NCBI RefSeq assembly: GCF_001421435.1
Contig: NZ_LMKA01000057.1
Span: 62,001 to 126,000, forward strand
Length of the DNA stretch: 64,000 nt
Source: Chryseobacterium sp. Leaf201
Lineage (GTDB): Bacteria > Bacteroidota > Bacteroidia > Flavobacteriales > Weeksellaceae
Direction: 5' to 3'
In this document: piece by piece, positions 1 through 8,368 of the stretch
How the letters are laid out: the number at the start of each line of letters is the position of its first letter
Numbering within the stretch: position 1 is the stretch's first letter
Notes under the pieces: model-generated
Told to the model about the DNA's origin: nothing
The model's database searches: none
The model's input: the letters and a program-made list of their open reading frames with translations, nothing else
Position numbers and translations under genes: made by a program

Positions 1-236
1 TTTCCGCTGATGGTAATCACTGTTTTTGTAAGATTCGGACGCTGCTGGTAGATTTTTATCGGGTATTCATCCTTAACCCCTAAAATCACTTTCCCCTGGA
101 GTAATACTGAATTTAATAACTTCCAATTTGTTAATCCTCCAGATAATTCTATATTTTTATCGATGATTTCCTTTGCAGTCTGGGCAAAAGACCATTGGGA
201 AAATACCAGGACGAAAACTAACAGTAATTTCTTCAT
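1..236 (-). CDS. Secreted protein, N-terminal part (cut by window edge)
   Basis: Partial gene: the ATG (complement of 234-236) starts a reading frame that runs off the left edge. The first residues, MKKLLLVFVLVFSQWSFAQ, are a clear Sec signal peptide with likely cleavage after Ala. The visible mature part (AKEIIDKNIELSGG, then LQGKVILGVKDEYPIKIYQQ) resembles the start of periplasmic proteins with a LolA/LolB-like fold that are common in flavobacteria, but about 78 codons are too few for a firm family call. It lies about 75 bases downstream of kdsB on the same strand, so it could be co-transcribed with it. Confidence 0.7.
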   Translation of the reverse strand, partial: MKKLLLVFVLVFSQWSFAQTAKEIIDKNIELSGGLTNWKLLNSVLLQGKVILGVKDEYPIKIYQQRPNLTKTVITISG

Positions 237-311
237 TCAATTTATTTATAATTTCAAATATAAGCTTTTATTAATGTACCATGTACCTATTAACCGTTTT
301 ATCATTGTCGA

Positions 312-1040
312 TTACTCGGAAAGTAATTTCCTTGCTTTCTCCAGATCTTCCGGCGTGTCGATCCCTACTCCGATAAAATTGGTTTCTATCATCTTGATTT
401 TCATTCCGTATTCCAGGTAACGGATGCATTCTATTTTTTCTGAAATTTCCAGCGGCTTCATCTCCAGTTTTGAAAACTGAATCAATGCATGCTTTCTAAA
501 AGCGTATACCCCGATGTGCTTAAAATAGCTTACCTCATAAGAAACTTCCCTATGAAAAGGAATCACTGATCGGCTAAAATATAGGGCAAAACCGTTGTTA
601 TCCGTAATTACTTTTACATTATTCGGGTTTTCGATTTCTTCTTTTTCCGTGAGCCTGATTTTTAATGAAGCTAAAGAAATTTCCTGATTTTCATCATTAT
701 GGAATACTTCGATCAGCTGTTTCAGCGGTTCTAATTTAAGAAACGGCTCATCTCCCTGAACATTGATCACAATATCACAGTCGATATGCTGCACAGCTTC
801 TGCGATTCGGTCGCTTCCCGTTTCATGCTGACCCGTCATGACTGCTTTTCCGCCATTCTTTACAATTTCATTAAAAATAATCTCTGAATCTGTCGCCACA
901 AAAACTTCATCAAATAAACCTGTCTCCAGAACATTCTTATAGGTTGTCGCGATAACGGTTTTTTCTCCAAGCATCTGCATCAACTTTGCCGGAAAACGGC
1001 TTGCTTCGTAGCGTGCGGGAATAACTGCGATGATTTTCAT
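312..1040 (-). CDS. kdsB: 3-deoxy-manno-octulosonate cytidylyltransferase (KdsB)
   Basis: Activates Kdo with CTP to give CMP-Kdo, the sugar donor for the inner core of lipopolysaccharide; cytosolic. The 242-residue protein has the expected full length. The N-terminus [17 protein letters not shown] is the family's CTP-binding signature, [13 protein letters not shown] (about residues 90-103) and NVQGDEPF (about 113) are the other hallmark motifs, and [12 protein letters not shown] closes the protein. It is the first gene upstream of the partial secreted-protein gene; 16 bases before its start lies the inverted-repeat element at about 1050-1300. Confidence is high. Confidence 0.96.
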   Translation of the reverse strand: MKIIAVIPARYEASRFPAKLMQMLGEKTVIATTYKNVLETGLFDEVFVATDSEIIFNEIVKNGGKAVMTGQHETGSDRIAEAVQHIDCDIVINVQGDEPFLKLEPLKQLIEVFHNDENQEISLASLKIRLTEKEEIENPNNVKVITDNNGFALYFSRSVIPFHREVSYEVSYFKHIGVYAFRKHALIQFSKLEMKPLEISEKIECIRYLEYGMKIKMIETNFIGVGIDTPEDLEKARKLLSE

Positions 1041-1049
1041 ATGCTAAGT

Positions 1050-1300
1050 AGTTATGAGTTATTAATTATGAGTCTTATTATTTGGGTTGATTATTAATCT
1101 TTAATATTTCCAGAGCCTGACCTTTAAACTTTCAAATTCTTCCTTTGAAATATAAGAAGTTCCTGAGCATAAGATTTGTTTGGATAAAATGTATTCTCTT
1201 TTTCAACACTAAACTTCCTATAAAAACTGACAATATGTATTGCAAATTCAAAGCTCTTTTTCCCGACAATACTTTCACTCATAATTAATAACTTTTAACT
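1050..1300. mobile_element. Small inverted-repeat element carrying a decayed four-helix-bundle gene
   Basis: The ends are inverted repeats: agttattaattatgagt at 1057-1073 is perfectly repeated in reverse complement at 1277-1293, and the match extends to 24 bases (22 identical) at 1050-1073 / 1277-1300. The right repeat contains the ATG of the four-helix-bundle pseudogene, so gene and repeats form one unit. It sits in the short gap between an aminotransferase gene and kdsB. A second unit with related ends lies at 2595-3004. There is no transposase; mobility is inferred from the repeat structure and the two copies. Confidence 0.6.
1078..1282 (-). pseudogene. Decayed copy of the four-helix-bundle gene
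   Basis: Starting at the ATG complementary to 1280-1282, the first frame reads MSESIVGKKSFEFAIHIVSF and is almost identical to the intact gene at 2614-2970. A one-base deletion after the GluLys-rich stretch shifts the frame; the next frame reads EYILSKQILCSGTS, then jumps directly to YISKEEFESLK, so 42 codons (126 bases) present in the intact copy are missing. A second one-base deletion follows and the last part reads GQALEILKINNQPK before a stop. The product cannot be functional. Confidence 0.85.
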
Positions 1301-1306
1301 TATCTG

Positions 1307-2560
1307 TTATTTTAAAGCGTTCAAAGCCTCTTCCAGTTTCGGCATCATTGCAGAAATCTCTTCAGTAGCTAAACCTCCGACAGAAGCCCTGAACCAAGGC
1401 TCCGACTTTTCTTCCCCAAAAGCGGAGAAAGGAACCAAAGCAACTCCGGCCTCATTAATTAAGTAGAATACCAGATCAGAAGAATTCTCAATCACAGAAC
1501 CGTCAGGTTTTGTCTTTCCGATATACTCTAATTTAATGGTAAGGTAAAGTGCACCCATGGGTTCAATACTGTCTACAGCAAGCCCTTTTCCTTTCAGATC
1601 CTGAATTCCGGCATGGAGAACTTTTAAGCTTTCTTCCAGTTTTCCTTTGAAATCTTCTACAAAAGCATTGACATCATCCGGGTTCTGGTAATATTTTGCG
1701 GTTGCCTCCTGTTCCGGTTTAGGCGCCCATGCTCCCACGTGTGTAAGAAGGGCTTTCATTTTATCCATGATGTGGGCCGGACCGAAGCCCCAGCCAACAC
1801 GCACACCCGTTGCAGCAAGGCATTTTGAAATCCCGTCGATATAAACTGTATACTCCTTCATTTCAGGGAAAAGGGAAACCGGATCCACGTGCTCAGCCCC
1901 GAAAGTAAGGTTGGAATAAATCTGGTCATACATCAGGTATAACGGTTTTTCATCTTCGCTTCTCTGTTTGTTCTCCGCTAAAACCAGTTCACAGATTTCT
2001 GACAGCTGTTCTTTGGTAAACATAGTCCCGGTCGGGTTCAACGGTGAGCAGAGTGCCAACAGAACTGCTCCGGATAAATGTGGCCTTAAATCATCAGCCG
2101 TCGGAAGGAAATTATTTTCAGGGGTTGTTTTTACTTCTACAGCATCAGCGGAAGTAAGGTATGCGTAATGGTTGTTGTTCCATGAAGGGATAGGATAAAT
2201 CACTTTATCACCTTCGTCTACAATGGTTTTATAAACCGCATAGATCAAAGGCCGTGAACCGGCTGTAATTAAAATATCATTCGCTGAATACTCTAAATTC
2301 CATCTTGTTTTAAGGTCTTTTGAAACTTCTGTTCTTAAAGATAAAAGTCCATTAGCCGGCGGATAATTCGTCAGATTATTCTGATACGCTTTCTGAATCT
2401 CTTCCTTTAACTTTGCAGGAATAGGATAAATATTAGAATTCAGATCACCGATGGTAAGGTTTGCTATTTCCGCTCCTTTTGCCTTTAAATCATTTACTTC
2501 GTTACCAATTTTTACAATTTCAGAACCAATCAGGTTCGCCGCTAATTTTGAAACTTTCAC
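1307..2560 (-). CDS. Class I/II pyridoxal-phosphate aminotransferase
   Basis: Transfers an amino group between an amino acid and a 2-oxo acid with PLP; substrate unknown (an aspartate-aminotransferase-like fold-type I enzyme). The 417-residue protein carries the expected features: Asn175 in SPLNPTGT, Asp212 and Tyr215 in YDQIY, the PLP-lysine Lys246 in IDGISKCLAATGVRVGW, and the carboxylate-binding Arg in PWFRASVG near the C-terminus. The start MKVSKLAANLIGSEI is the only good one. The gene is bracketed by two copies of the inverted-repeat element (1050-1300 and 2595-3004), which suggests local insertion but the gene itself looks intact. Confidence 0.9.
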   Translation of the reverse strand: MKVSKLAANLIGSEIVKIGNEVNDLKAKGAEIANLTIGDLNSNIYPIPAKLKEEIQKAYQNNLTNYPPANGLLSLRTEVSKDLKTRWNLEYSANDILITAGSRPLIYAVYKTIVDEGDKVIYPIPSWNNNHYAYLTSADAVEVKTTPENNFLPTADDLRPHLSGAVLLALCSPLNPTGTMFTKEQLSEICELVLAENKQRSEDEKPLYLMYDQIYSNLTFGAEHVDPVSLFPEMKEYTVYIDGISKCLAATGVRVGWGFGPAHIMDKMKALLTHVGAWAPKPEQEATAKYYQNPDDVNAFVEDFKGKLEESLKVLHAGIQDLKGKGLAVDSIEPMGALYLTIKLEYIGKTKPDGSVIENSSDLVFYLINEAGVALVPFSAFGEEKSEPWFRASVGGLATEEISAMMPKLEEALNALK

Positions 2561-2594
2561 TTTTACTGTTATTTATTGTTACTTTATTATTGTT

Positions 2595-3004
2595 ATAAAT
2601 TATAAGCTATGAGTTATGAGTTTTTATTCTTTATCGTAATAATTATACTTCTAATCATTTTTAAAATTTCTGTTGCCGGATTTTTCAGGCTTTCAAATTC
2701 TTCTTTTGAAATATAGTCTGTTGCAAATAAAAGTTCTAACCAATAAATTGTCTCATCACATTCTTTTTGTGAAATCGATAGTTTATGAATAAAGTCCGGC
2801 CTGCTCTGGGCATTTAAAGCTTCACGTATGTTGGCACCTACAGAAGTTCCGGAACGTAAAATCTGTTTAGACATAACAAATTCTTTCTTTTCCGAGCTGA
2901 ACTTTTTGTAAAAAGAGACAATCTTTACGGCGAATTCAAAACTTTTTTTCCCAACGATGCTTTCACTCATGATTCATGACTCAAAACTTATAACTATAAT
3001 TTAT
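2595..3004. mobile_element. Inverted-repeat element carrying an intact four-helix-bundle gene
   Basis: Left end 2595-2621 and the reverse complement of right end 2979-3004 share ten identical outer bases (ataaattata) followed by a 16-base block with 13 matches, with one extra base on the left. The stop codon of the enclosed gene lies inside the left repeat and its start lies a few bases inside the right repeat, as in the decayed unit at 1050-1300. It fills the whole gap between the aminotransferase and phosphohexomutase genes. Mobility is an inference; no transposase is encoded. Confidence 0.55.
2614..2970 (-). CDS. Four-helix-bundle protein (23S intervening-sequence / S23 family)
   Basis: A 118-residue, all-helical protein of the family first seen in intervening sequences of 23S rRNA and related to Avd proteins; biochemical role unknown. 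Hallmarks are KSFEFAVKIV at the start, LRSGTSVGANIREA (residues about 39-52), the segment SISQKECDETIYWLELL and the C-terminal EEFESLKNPATEILKMI. It lies between an aminotransferase and the phosphohexomutase gene in the same orientation, flanked by inverted repeats, and has a decayed paralogue 1.7 kb away. Members of this family are typically scattered as single small genes in Bacteroidota genomes. Confidence 0.9.
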   Translation of the reverse strand: MSESIVGKKSFEFAVKIVSFYKKFSSEKKEFVMSKQILRSGTSVGANIREALNAQSRPDFIHKLSISQKECDETIYWLELLFATDYISKEEFESLKNPATEILKMIRSIIITIKNKNS

Positions 3005-4720
3005 TTAATTTAATTTTAGGTCGCTTTTTACCTGATTAATTTTCTCTTCTAACGAGATGAGTCTGTCTTTGAAATCTGCTTCTGAAGCAATGGAATCTTT
3101 CACGGAAATATAGAACTTGATTTTAGGTTCTGTTCCGGAAGGCCTTACACAGACTTTGGTTCCGTCCTGTGTATAGTAGATGAGTACATTTGATTTCGGA
3201 ATATCGTTCATCACCAGTCTTTCATTCTTTGAAACCACAAAATTGGTCTGTTCCTTGAAATCCTTTACTTCTTCTACCGGAGAGCCTGCCAACTGTTTCG
3301 GAGGGTTTTCGCGGAAGTCTTTCATCATATTCAAAATCTCTTCTGCCCCGTCTTTTCCTTTTCTTACCAGATTTACCAGTCCTTCGTAATACATTCCGGT
3401 TTCCTGATAGATCTCAATTAAATACTGATACATGGTTCTTCCGTTGGCTTTGCACCATGCTGCAATTTCGCATGCCAGTACGATGCTTCCGCATGAATCT
3501 TTATCACGTACAAAATCCCCGGTCATAAATCCGAAGCTTTCTTCACCGCCGCAGACAAATTTTTCTTTTCCTTCCGCTTCGCGGATCATTTTGCCGATCC
3601 ATTTGAAACCGGTAAGTCCGGCTTTGCACTGCACGCCGAATTTCTGGGCGATATCAAAGAAAATATCAGAGGTTACAATGGTAGAACCGATGAATTCGCT
3701 ACCGGTAATCCTTTCCTGCTTTCTCCATTCGTTCAGGATGTAGTAGGTAAGGATTGTATTGCACTGGTTCCCGTTCAGCAGCTGCATTTCGCCATCCAGG
3801 TTTCTTACGGCAATTCCCAGTCGGTCACCATCCGGATCTGTCCCGATTACGATATCTGCATTGGTGATTTTCGCAAGGTCCATCGCCATTTCCAATGCTG
3901 CCGGTTCTTCAGGGTTCGGAGAATCTACGGTCGGGAAATTTCCGCTTGGGATCATCTGCTCCTTTACGAGATCGATTTTTTTGAATCCTGCTTTCTGTAA
4001 TGCTTTAGGAACGGTAGTATAGGTGGTTCCGTGGATGGAGGTGAATACGATATTCAGATTTTCCTTTCCCACGTTCTGATAGGTAGAATTTGCGATACAG
4101 GCATCAATGTACACATCATCCTGCTCCTCCCCGATCCATTCAATCAGGTTATCGTTTCCGATGAACTTAATTTCATCAAATTTTACCGAAAGTACTTCAC
4201 TGATGATTGCTTCATCATGCGGCGGAACAATCTGGGCTCCGTCATTCCAGTATACTTTATACCCGTTATATTCCGGCGGGTTATGGGATGCGGTCAGAAC
4301 AATCCCTCCGTGGCACTGTTTGTCCCTTACGGTAAATGACAGTTCCGGAGTCGGCCTGTGGTCCTTAAACAGCAGAACTTTAATTCCGTTTGCCGTTAAG
4401 ACATCCGCAACCAGTTTCCCGAATTCCTTTGAATTGTTTCTGACATCATATGCAATGGCTACTTTTATTTCTTCATTGGGAAACTGCCTGATCATGTAAT
4501 TGGCAAGTCCCTGGGTAGCCTGGCCTAAGGTATATTTATTTAAACGGTTGGTGCCGACACCCATTATTCCCCTCATTCCTCCGGTTCCGAACTCCAGGGC
4601 CCTGTAAAAAGAGTCTTCCAGGTCCGGCGAATTGCCTTCAATTAAAAGTTGAACCGCACTTCTTGTTTCGTCATCAAATGATTCATGCAACCAAAGTTTT
4701 GCTTTTTCTAATGTTGTCAT
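3005..4720 (-). CDS. Phospho-sugar mutase (phosphoglucomutase/phosphomannomutase family)
   Basis: Interconverts hexose 1- and 6-phosphates through a phosphoserine enzyme, feeding nucleotide-sugar and glycan synthesis. The 571 residues show all four family loops in order: the catalytic serine Ser145 in TASHNPPEYNG, the metal-binding loop DPDGDR (295-300), the sugar-binding loop GGEESFG (391-397) and the phosphate-binding loop RPSGTEPK near residue 535. Length and sequence fit the long PGM2-like branch found in Bacteroidota; glucose versus mannose specificity cannot be told from motifs. Its stop codon directly abuts the inverted-repeat element. Confidence 0.93.
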   Translation of the reverse strand: MTTLEKAKLWLHESFDDETRSAVQLLIEGNSPDLEDSFYRALEFGTGGMRGIMGVGTNRLNKYTLGQATQGLANYMIRQFPNEEIKVAIAYDVRNNSKEFGKLVADVLTANGIKVLLFKDHRPTPELSFTVRDKQCHGGIVLTASHNPPEYNGYKVYWNDGAQIVPPHDEAIISEVLSVKFDEIKFIGNDNLIEWIGEEQDDVYIDACIANSTYQNVGKENLNIVFTSIHGTTYTTVPKALQKAGFKKIDLVKEQMIPSGNFPTVDSPNPEEPAALEMAMDLAKITNADIVIGTDPDGDRLGIAVRNLDGEMQLLNGNQCNTILTYYILNEWRKQERITGSEFIGSTIVTSDIFFDIAQKFGVQCKAGLTGFKWIGKMIREAEGKEKFVCGGEESFGFMTGDFVRDKDSCGSIVLACEIAAWCKANGRTMYQYLIEIYQETGMYYEGLVNLVRKGKDGAEEILNMMKDFRENPPKQLAGSPVEEVKDFKEQTNFVVSKNERLVMNDIPKSNVLIYYTQDGTKVCVRPSGTEPKIKFYISVKDSIASEADFKDRLISLEEKINQVKSDLKLN

Positions 4721-4744
4721 ATTTGTATTTCCTATTTTGTAATT

Positions 4745-5356
4745 TTATAGTTTGTAAAGTTCCAGCTTTAAGTTTGGTAATTTTTCTTTTAATGAGTTTA
4801 ATTTCAGCTGCAAATCATTTAATTCAAAAATAGCATTTCCAAAAATTTCGTTGTCTATTTGAAAGCTAATTGTTGTAGATTCTTCGGAAATATCAGTTCC
4901 AGAAATTTCTTTAAAAATTATTTTTCCTTTTTCGAAAATAAAATGACCTTTTTGCTTGTTCCAAATTGTCTTTAATTCACATTTTTCTGAGACTGCATTA
5001 ATTGGTGTCATTCCGACATCACAAAATTCATGTCCCACCTCTAAATGCTTTTTTTCATTACTGCAAGCTCCTATTTTTGTCATAATGCATTCAGCTTTAG
5101 TCAAATCCCAAGATTTTTCTAAAGACATTCCGGCATTATATCTTATGTTAAAAGAATTTTCTTTAGCACTAACAATAATTTCGTTGCAATTATCATCAAA
5201 ATATTCATCAATGGCATGACAAAGAGATCCAAATACAAGAGAATTTAAATTGTTTTCTTTAAAACAATCTTCAAAATACAATTGAGGACGAAGCCTTACA
5301 TGTTCCATTCCATCAAGACTTTGAATATCACTTTCTTTGTATTTTTTCTCTTCCAT
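4745..5356 (-). CDS. Degenerate GyrB/ParE-like GHKL-domain protein (predicted ATPase-dead)
   Basis: Unnamed 203-residue protein that aligns along its whole length with the N-terminal ATPase domain and start of the transducer domain of GyrB/ParE: DIQSLDGMEHVRLRPQLYF matches the N-terminal SIKVLKGLDAVRKRPGMYI region of gyrase B, AIDEYFDDNCNEIIV matches AIDEALAGHCKEIIV, VGMTPINAVSEKCEL matches VGVSVVNALSQKLEL, and DNEIFG fits the later strand. The ATP/Mg residues are gone: the catalytic Glu42 position is Gly43, Asn46 is His47, Asp73 is Tyr73 and the GRG turn is AGM. There is no toprim part and no room for one. It starts one base after the GIN-domain lipoprotein gene, so it is co-transcribed with it. 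The gene is visibly AT-rich compared with neighbours. The homology is seen; the function is unknown. Confidence 0.75.
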   Translation of the reverse strand: MEEKKYKESDIQSLDGMEHVRLRPQLYFEDCFKENNLNSLVFGSLCHAIDEYFDDNCNEIIVSAKENSFNIRYNAGMSLEKSWDLTKAECIMTKIGACSNEKKHLEVGHEFCDVGMTPINAVSEKCELKTIWNKQKGHFIFEKGKIIFKEISGTDISEESTTISFQIDNEIFGNAIFELNDLQLKLNSLKEKLPNLKLELYKL

Positions 5357-5357
5357 T

Positions 5358-6059
5358 TTAATCTAATTTTTTATTTTCAACACGCGTTTCCTTATCTATT
5401 TTAAAAGCACGGATCGGGTCGTTGTAATAAATAAATTTAGCGGTATTCTGAACATGCCCTTTCAATGAATCCAACACATTGACTTCTGCATAGTTTCCGT
5501 TTTTAGAATCAATGTTCAGGTTGTCAATTTTCCAGTAAGGAGCAATAAGACTTGCCGTGTCAGAAATTTTAATTAAAACGTCTTTGCTCTGGCCCAGAAA
5601 GTTGGCCCGGCTCCGGTTCAGCATTTCAACTTCTGCCCTTCTGGTATTCACTGAACCCATAAATGTAGCATAATTTTTCAGATTAAGCCTAAAATTATCC
5701 GTCTTAATTTCGCTTGAGATATTCATTTCCACAGAATCGGCAATGGACACCTGTTCCAGATTGTATTTTGAATAAATCGTTATATTATAAAAGTCTACGC
5801 TTTTTGTGCCGCGTTTTTCTTTGATGGAAAGTGTTTTATCACTGACATCAACATCAAGATTGTCCGCTACATTGGGATAGGTTTCTATTTCTACGAAATT
5901 TTTGTCTCCCCGGGCATAAAACACCCGGAACTTCCCTTCCAGATCAAGATTTACAAATTCCGGGACTTCCACATCTTTCCGTTCAATGGTTCCTTCCGGG
6001 GAAACTTTTCCGCAGGAAATAACCGTCATCAAAAGGAATGTGTACACTATATTTTTCAT
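5358..6059 (-). CDS. GIN-domain (DUF2807) lipoprotein
   Basis: Predicted lipoprotein of about 233 residues. The chosen start, ATG at complement 6057-6059, gives MKNIVYTFLLMTVISCGK, a clean signal peptide with lipobox TVISC; the longer frame from 6092 would add 11 residues in front and overlap the upstream gene. The mature part is the repetitive beta-helix typical of the 'putative auto-transporter adhesin head GIN' domain (PEFVNLDLEGKFRVFYARGD, DVSDKTLSI, then repeated strands). Function of this family is unknown; location in the outer membrane or periplasm is inferred from the lipobox. Co-transcribed with the DUF3667 gene upstream. Confidence 0.8.
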   Translation of the reverse strand: MKNIVYTFLLMTVISCGKVSPEGTIERKDVEVPEFVNLDLEGKFRVFYARGDKNFVEIETYPNVADNLDVDVSDKTLSIKEKRGTKSVDFYNITIYSKYNLEQVSIADSVEMNISSEIKTDNFRLNLKNYATFMGSVNTRRAEVEMLNRSRANFLGQSKDVLIKISDTASLIAPYWKIDNLNIDSKNGNYAEVNVLDSLKGHVQNTAKFIYYNDPIRAFKIDKETRVENKKLD

Positions 6060-6066
6060 ATTCAGC

Positions 6067-6795
6067 TTAAAATATTTTATATAAAACCGCAATTATAATA
6101 AGGCTTTCCGCTCCCATCAAAACATAAAGAATGAACACCCTCCACAGTAAACCTGCTTTCGAGTATAAATTTTTAAAAGCATTCCAATAAGTAATTGCCG
6201 GGAACAGAATAGAAAGACCGAATAAAATTTTGTCAATACCGTTAAATATCTTTGAAACGGGTTTCCACAAACCGATCAGACTTACCATATCGTCCAGCAA
6301 AAATAGGATTAAAATTCCTAAGAGGCTAACAGTTCCGATGATAAAATGCTCTGCTATATTCAATTTTATTCTCTTAAAAAGAAAATATGCATGGGCACCC
6401 AACATCGGAATAATAACAAATAAAACTGTTTTGGAATATTTTGAAAAAAAGACCCTAATTTCAGAATCAGATGACAATTCTTCTGCAGATGCAAATCTTT
6501 CATAAAAATGGAATCCTATGACATTAAAGCCAAAAAGAACCAGCAACAACGAAATAAAATTATTGTATCTGATTCTTTTTCCTGCAATATAATTCATTGC
6601 CGTTCTTCCCGGCCTGAACAAAATTTCTTTTAGGGTATGGAAAAACCGGGCTTCTACATGCCAGATAGATCCGAGAATATCATTTCTGATAAGTGACACG
6701 GGAGTTATTCTTGCTGTGTCAGATTTCTGTCCGCAATGAGAACAGAACTCACCGGAGACTGAATGACCACAGTTCAGACAACTCTTTTTATTCAT
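6067..6795 (-). CDS. DUF3667 zinc-ribbon membrane protein
   Basis: 242 residues. The N-terminus CLNCGHSVSGEFCSHCG is a four-cysteine zinc ribbon, followed by the conserved block FHTLKEILFRPGRTAMNYI and GKRIRYNNFISLLLVL, both diagnostic of DUF3667 (PF12412). About four to five hydrophobic segments follow (around residues 83-98, 122-140, 150-170, 190-205 and at the C-terminus). Role unknown; the family is usually an inner-membrane protein. It is 6 bases downstream of the GT2 gene and overlaps nothing when the shorter start of the GIN gene is used. Confidence 0.85.
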   Translation of the reverse strand: MNKKSCLNCGHSVSGEFCSHCGQKSDTARITPVSLIRNDILGSIWHVEARFFHTLKEILFRPGRTAMNYIAGKRIRYNNFISLLLVLFGFNVIGFHFYERFASAEELSSDSEIRVFFSKYSKTVLFVIIPMLGAHAYFLFKRIKLNIAEHFIIGTVSLLGILILFLLDDMVSLIGLWKPVSKIFNGIDKILFGLSILFPAITYWNAFKNLYSKAGLLWRVFILYVLMGAESLIIIAVLYKIF

Positions 6796-6801
6796 TTCAG
6801 C

Positions 6802-7752
6802 CTATATCACTTCATCAATATTATAATTCTTGTGCTCTCTGTTGGTCCTTATGATCATTTCACCCAGGAAACCTGCAATGAAAAGCAATGTCCCCATAAT
6901 CATCATTGTTAAGGCAATGAAAAACCATGGATTATCGGTAATCAGGTGTCCGTAAATTCCTCTGGCTACATCAATCAGTTTTGAAAGCCCCAGCCATAAT
7001 GCGGAAAGAAATCCTACGATGAACATGATGGTTCCCACGGCACCGAAGAAATGCATTGGCCGGCCACCGAAACGGCTCACAAACCAAAGGGTTACCAGAT
7101 CCAGAAAACCGCGGATAAACCGTTCTGTACCGAATTTGGATGTTCCGTAAGGTCTTGCCTGGTGTTTTACTTCTTTTTCCGTGATCCTTCTGAAGCCTGC
7201 ATTGGCTGCCAGAACCGGAATATACCGGTGCATATCACCGTACACGTCGATGGTTTTTACCACCTGTTTTTTATACGCTTTTAATCCGCAGTTGAAATCA
7301 TGAAGCTCAACGCCCGAAACTTTTCTTGCTGCGGCATTGAATAATTTTGAAGGAACGTTTTTCGTCATTACATTATCAAAACGCTTCTTTTTCCAGCCGG
7401 AAACAATATCGTAATTTTCAAGAACCACCATATTGTACAGTTCAGGGATTTCTTCAGGAAAATCCTGTAAATCAGCATCCATGGTAATGATTACATCGCC
7501 TTCCGTTCTTTCAAAAGCGGCATGCAGCGCCTGGGATTTCCCGTAGTTTTTAGAAAATTTAATGGCATGGATCTGAGGATGCTGCACCCTCAGATTTTCA
7601 ATAATACTCCATGAAAGATCGGTACTTCCATCATCTACAAACCAGATTTCATAGGATAAACTGTTGGTCCGGCAGACGGTATCAATCCTTAAAAAAAGCT
7701 CTTCCAGAGAAGCCTCTTCATTCAATAGCGGAATAACTATGGATAAATTCAT
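6802..7752 (-). CDS. Membrane glycosyltransferase family 2 (DPM1/GtrB-like)
   Basis: Transfers a sugar from a nucleotide donor to a polyprenyl-phosphate or glycan at the cytoplasmic face of the inner membrane (family role). 316 residues: GT-A domain with LSIVIPLLNEEASLEEL at the start, FVDDGSTD, and the DxD-type motif MDADLQDFPEEI around residue 92, then two C-terminal membrane segments (HFFGAVGTIMFIVGFLSALW and FFIALTMMIMGTLLFIAGFL). Acceptor and sugar are not determined. The neighbour upstream is DUF4199, a common partner of such genes in Bacteroidota. Confidence 0.9.
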   Translation of the reverse strand: MNLSIVIPLLNEEASLEELFLRIDTVCRTNSLSYEIWFVDDGSTDLSWSIIENLRVQHPQIHAIKFSKNYGKSQALHAAFERTEGDVIITMDADLQDFPEEIPELYNMVVLENYDIVSGWKKKRFDNVMTKNVPSKLFNAAARKVSGVELHDFNCGLKAYKKQVVKTIDVYGDMHRYIPVLAANAGFRRITEKEVKHQARPYGTSKFGTERFIRGFLDLVTLWFVSRFGGRPMHFFGAVGTIMFIVGFLSALWLGLSKLIDVARGIYGHLITDNPWFFIALTMMIMGTLLFIAGFLGEMIIRTNREHKNYNIDEVI

Positions 7753-7768
7753 TTAATCTTAATAAAAA

Positions 7769-8368
7769 TTATTCTTGATTTTCTGTTTCCTGATAGATCG
7801 TTCTTGTTCTGAAAAACGCCCCGAAAAACAAAGACAAAACTACGTAAAATATAAGAATTGCTGCAAAATATCCTGAAAAATGACTTACAGTAAGCATATC
7901 TTTACCTTTAACGGCTTCAGGGGTAAAACTTTGAAGTCTTTCACTGTATTTCTGGTCCAGTTCATCTATATCTTTCTGGTGTTTCAGGATTTTTCTTGCG
8001 GACGTATATTCTTTATCCAGCTCTGCTTTCTGGCGGGTTACATACTGGTAATTCAGCAGTTTTTTCGCATCGGTATCTACAAAATTCAGGTATGCAAACA
8101 TGCTTAAAACTGAAAGGATGCCTCCAACAAACATCGGAACGAAGGCCCTTTTGAATGCGTCTTTAAAACCAACTACCCGATGATTGTTCCAGTATGATTT
8201 TACAGACCAGAAAGCAATACCGGCATACAATACCGGCAACACGAAAGCATTGGCTTTCAGGGAGATGTCAAAATAATTGATTCCCGAGTAAAAAGAATAC
8301 ACTACAAAAAAGACGGTCATTGTAGCGATAAAAAGTATAATTCCTAGTGTTAATGGACTTTTTGTCAT
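7769..8368 (-). CDS. DUF4199 membrane protein
   Basis: 199 residues with four predicted membrane spans (about 8-26, 40-55, 75-95 and 165-185) and a charged segment between spans 3 and 4 rich in Lys/Glu (around 100-140). The arrangement and the GFKDAFKRAF motif fit DUF4199, a flavobacterial inner-membrane family of unknown function. It is the first gene of the close-set minus-strand run DUF4199 / GT2 / DUF3667 / GIN / GyrB-like, with gaps of 16, 6, 7 and 1 bases. Confidence 0.8.
   Translation of the reverse strand: MTKSPLTLGIILFIATMTVFFVVYSFYSGINYFDISLKANAFVLPVLYAGIAFWSVKSYWNNHRVVGFKDAFKRAFVPMFVGGILSVLSMFAYLNFVDTDAKKLLNYQYVTRQKAELDKEYTSARKILKHQKDIDELDQKYSERLQSFTPEAVKGKDMLTVSHFSGYFAAILIFYVVLSLFFGAFFRTRTIYQETENQE

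Noticed and set aside
1050..3004. CRISPR or ordinary insertion sequence
   Set aside because: Only two units, no spacer pattern and no transposase; the ends are inverted, not direct, repeats.
4031..4499. Two plus-strand frames opposite the phosphohexomutase gene
   Set aside because: They overlap a well supported gene in antisense and have no family resemblance.
4745..5356. Reading the GyrB-like protein as a functional gyrase or topoisomerase IV subunit
   Set aside because: No toprim domain, and the ATP-binding residues are replaced.
6060..6092. Longer start for the GIN-domain lipoprotein
   Set aside because: It would put 11 residues in front of a complete signal peptide and overlap the DUF3667 gene.
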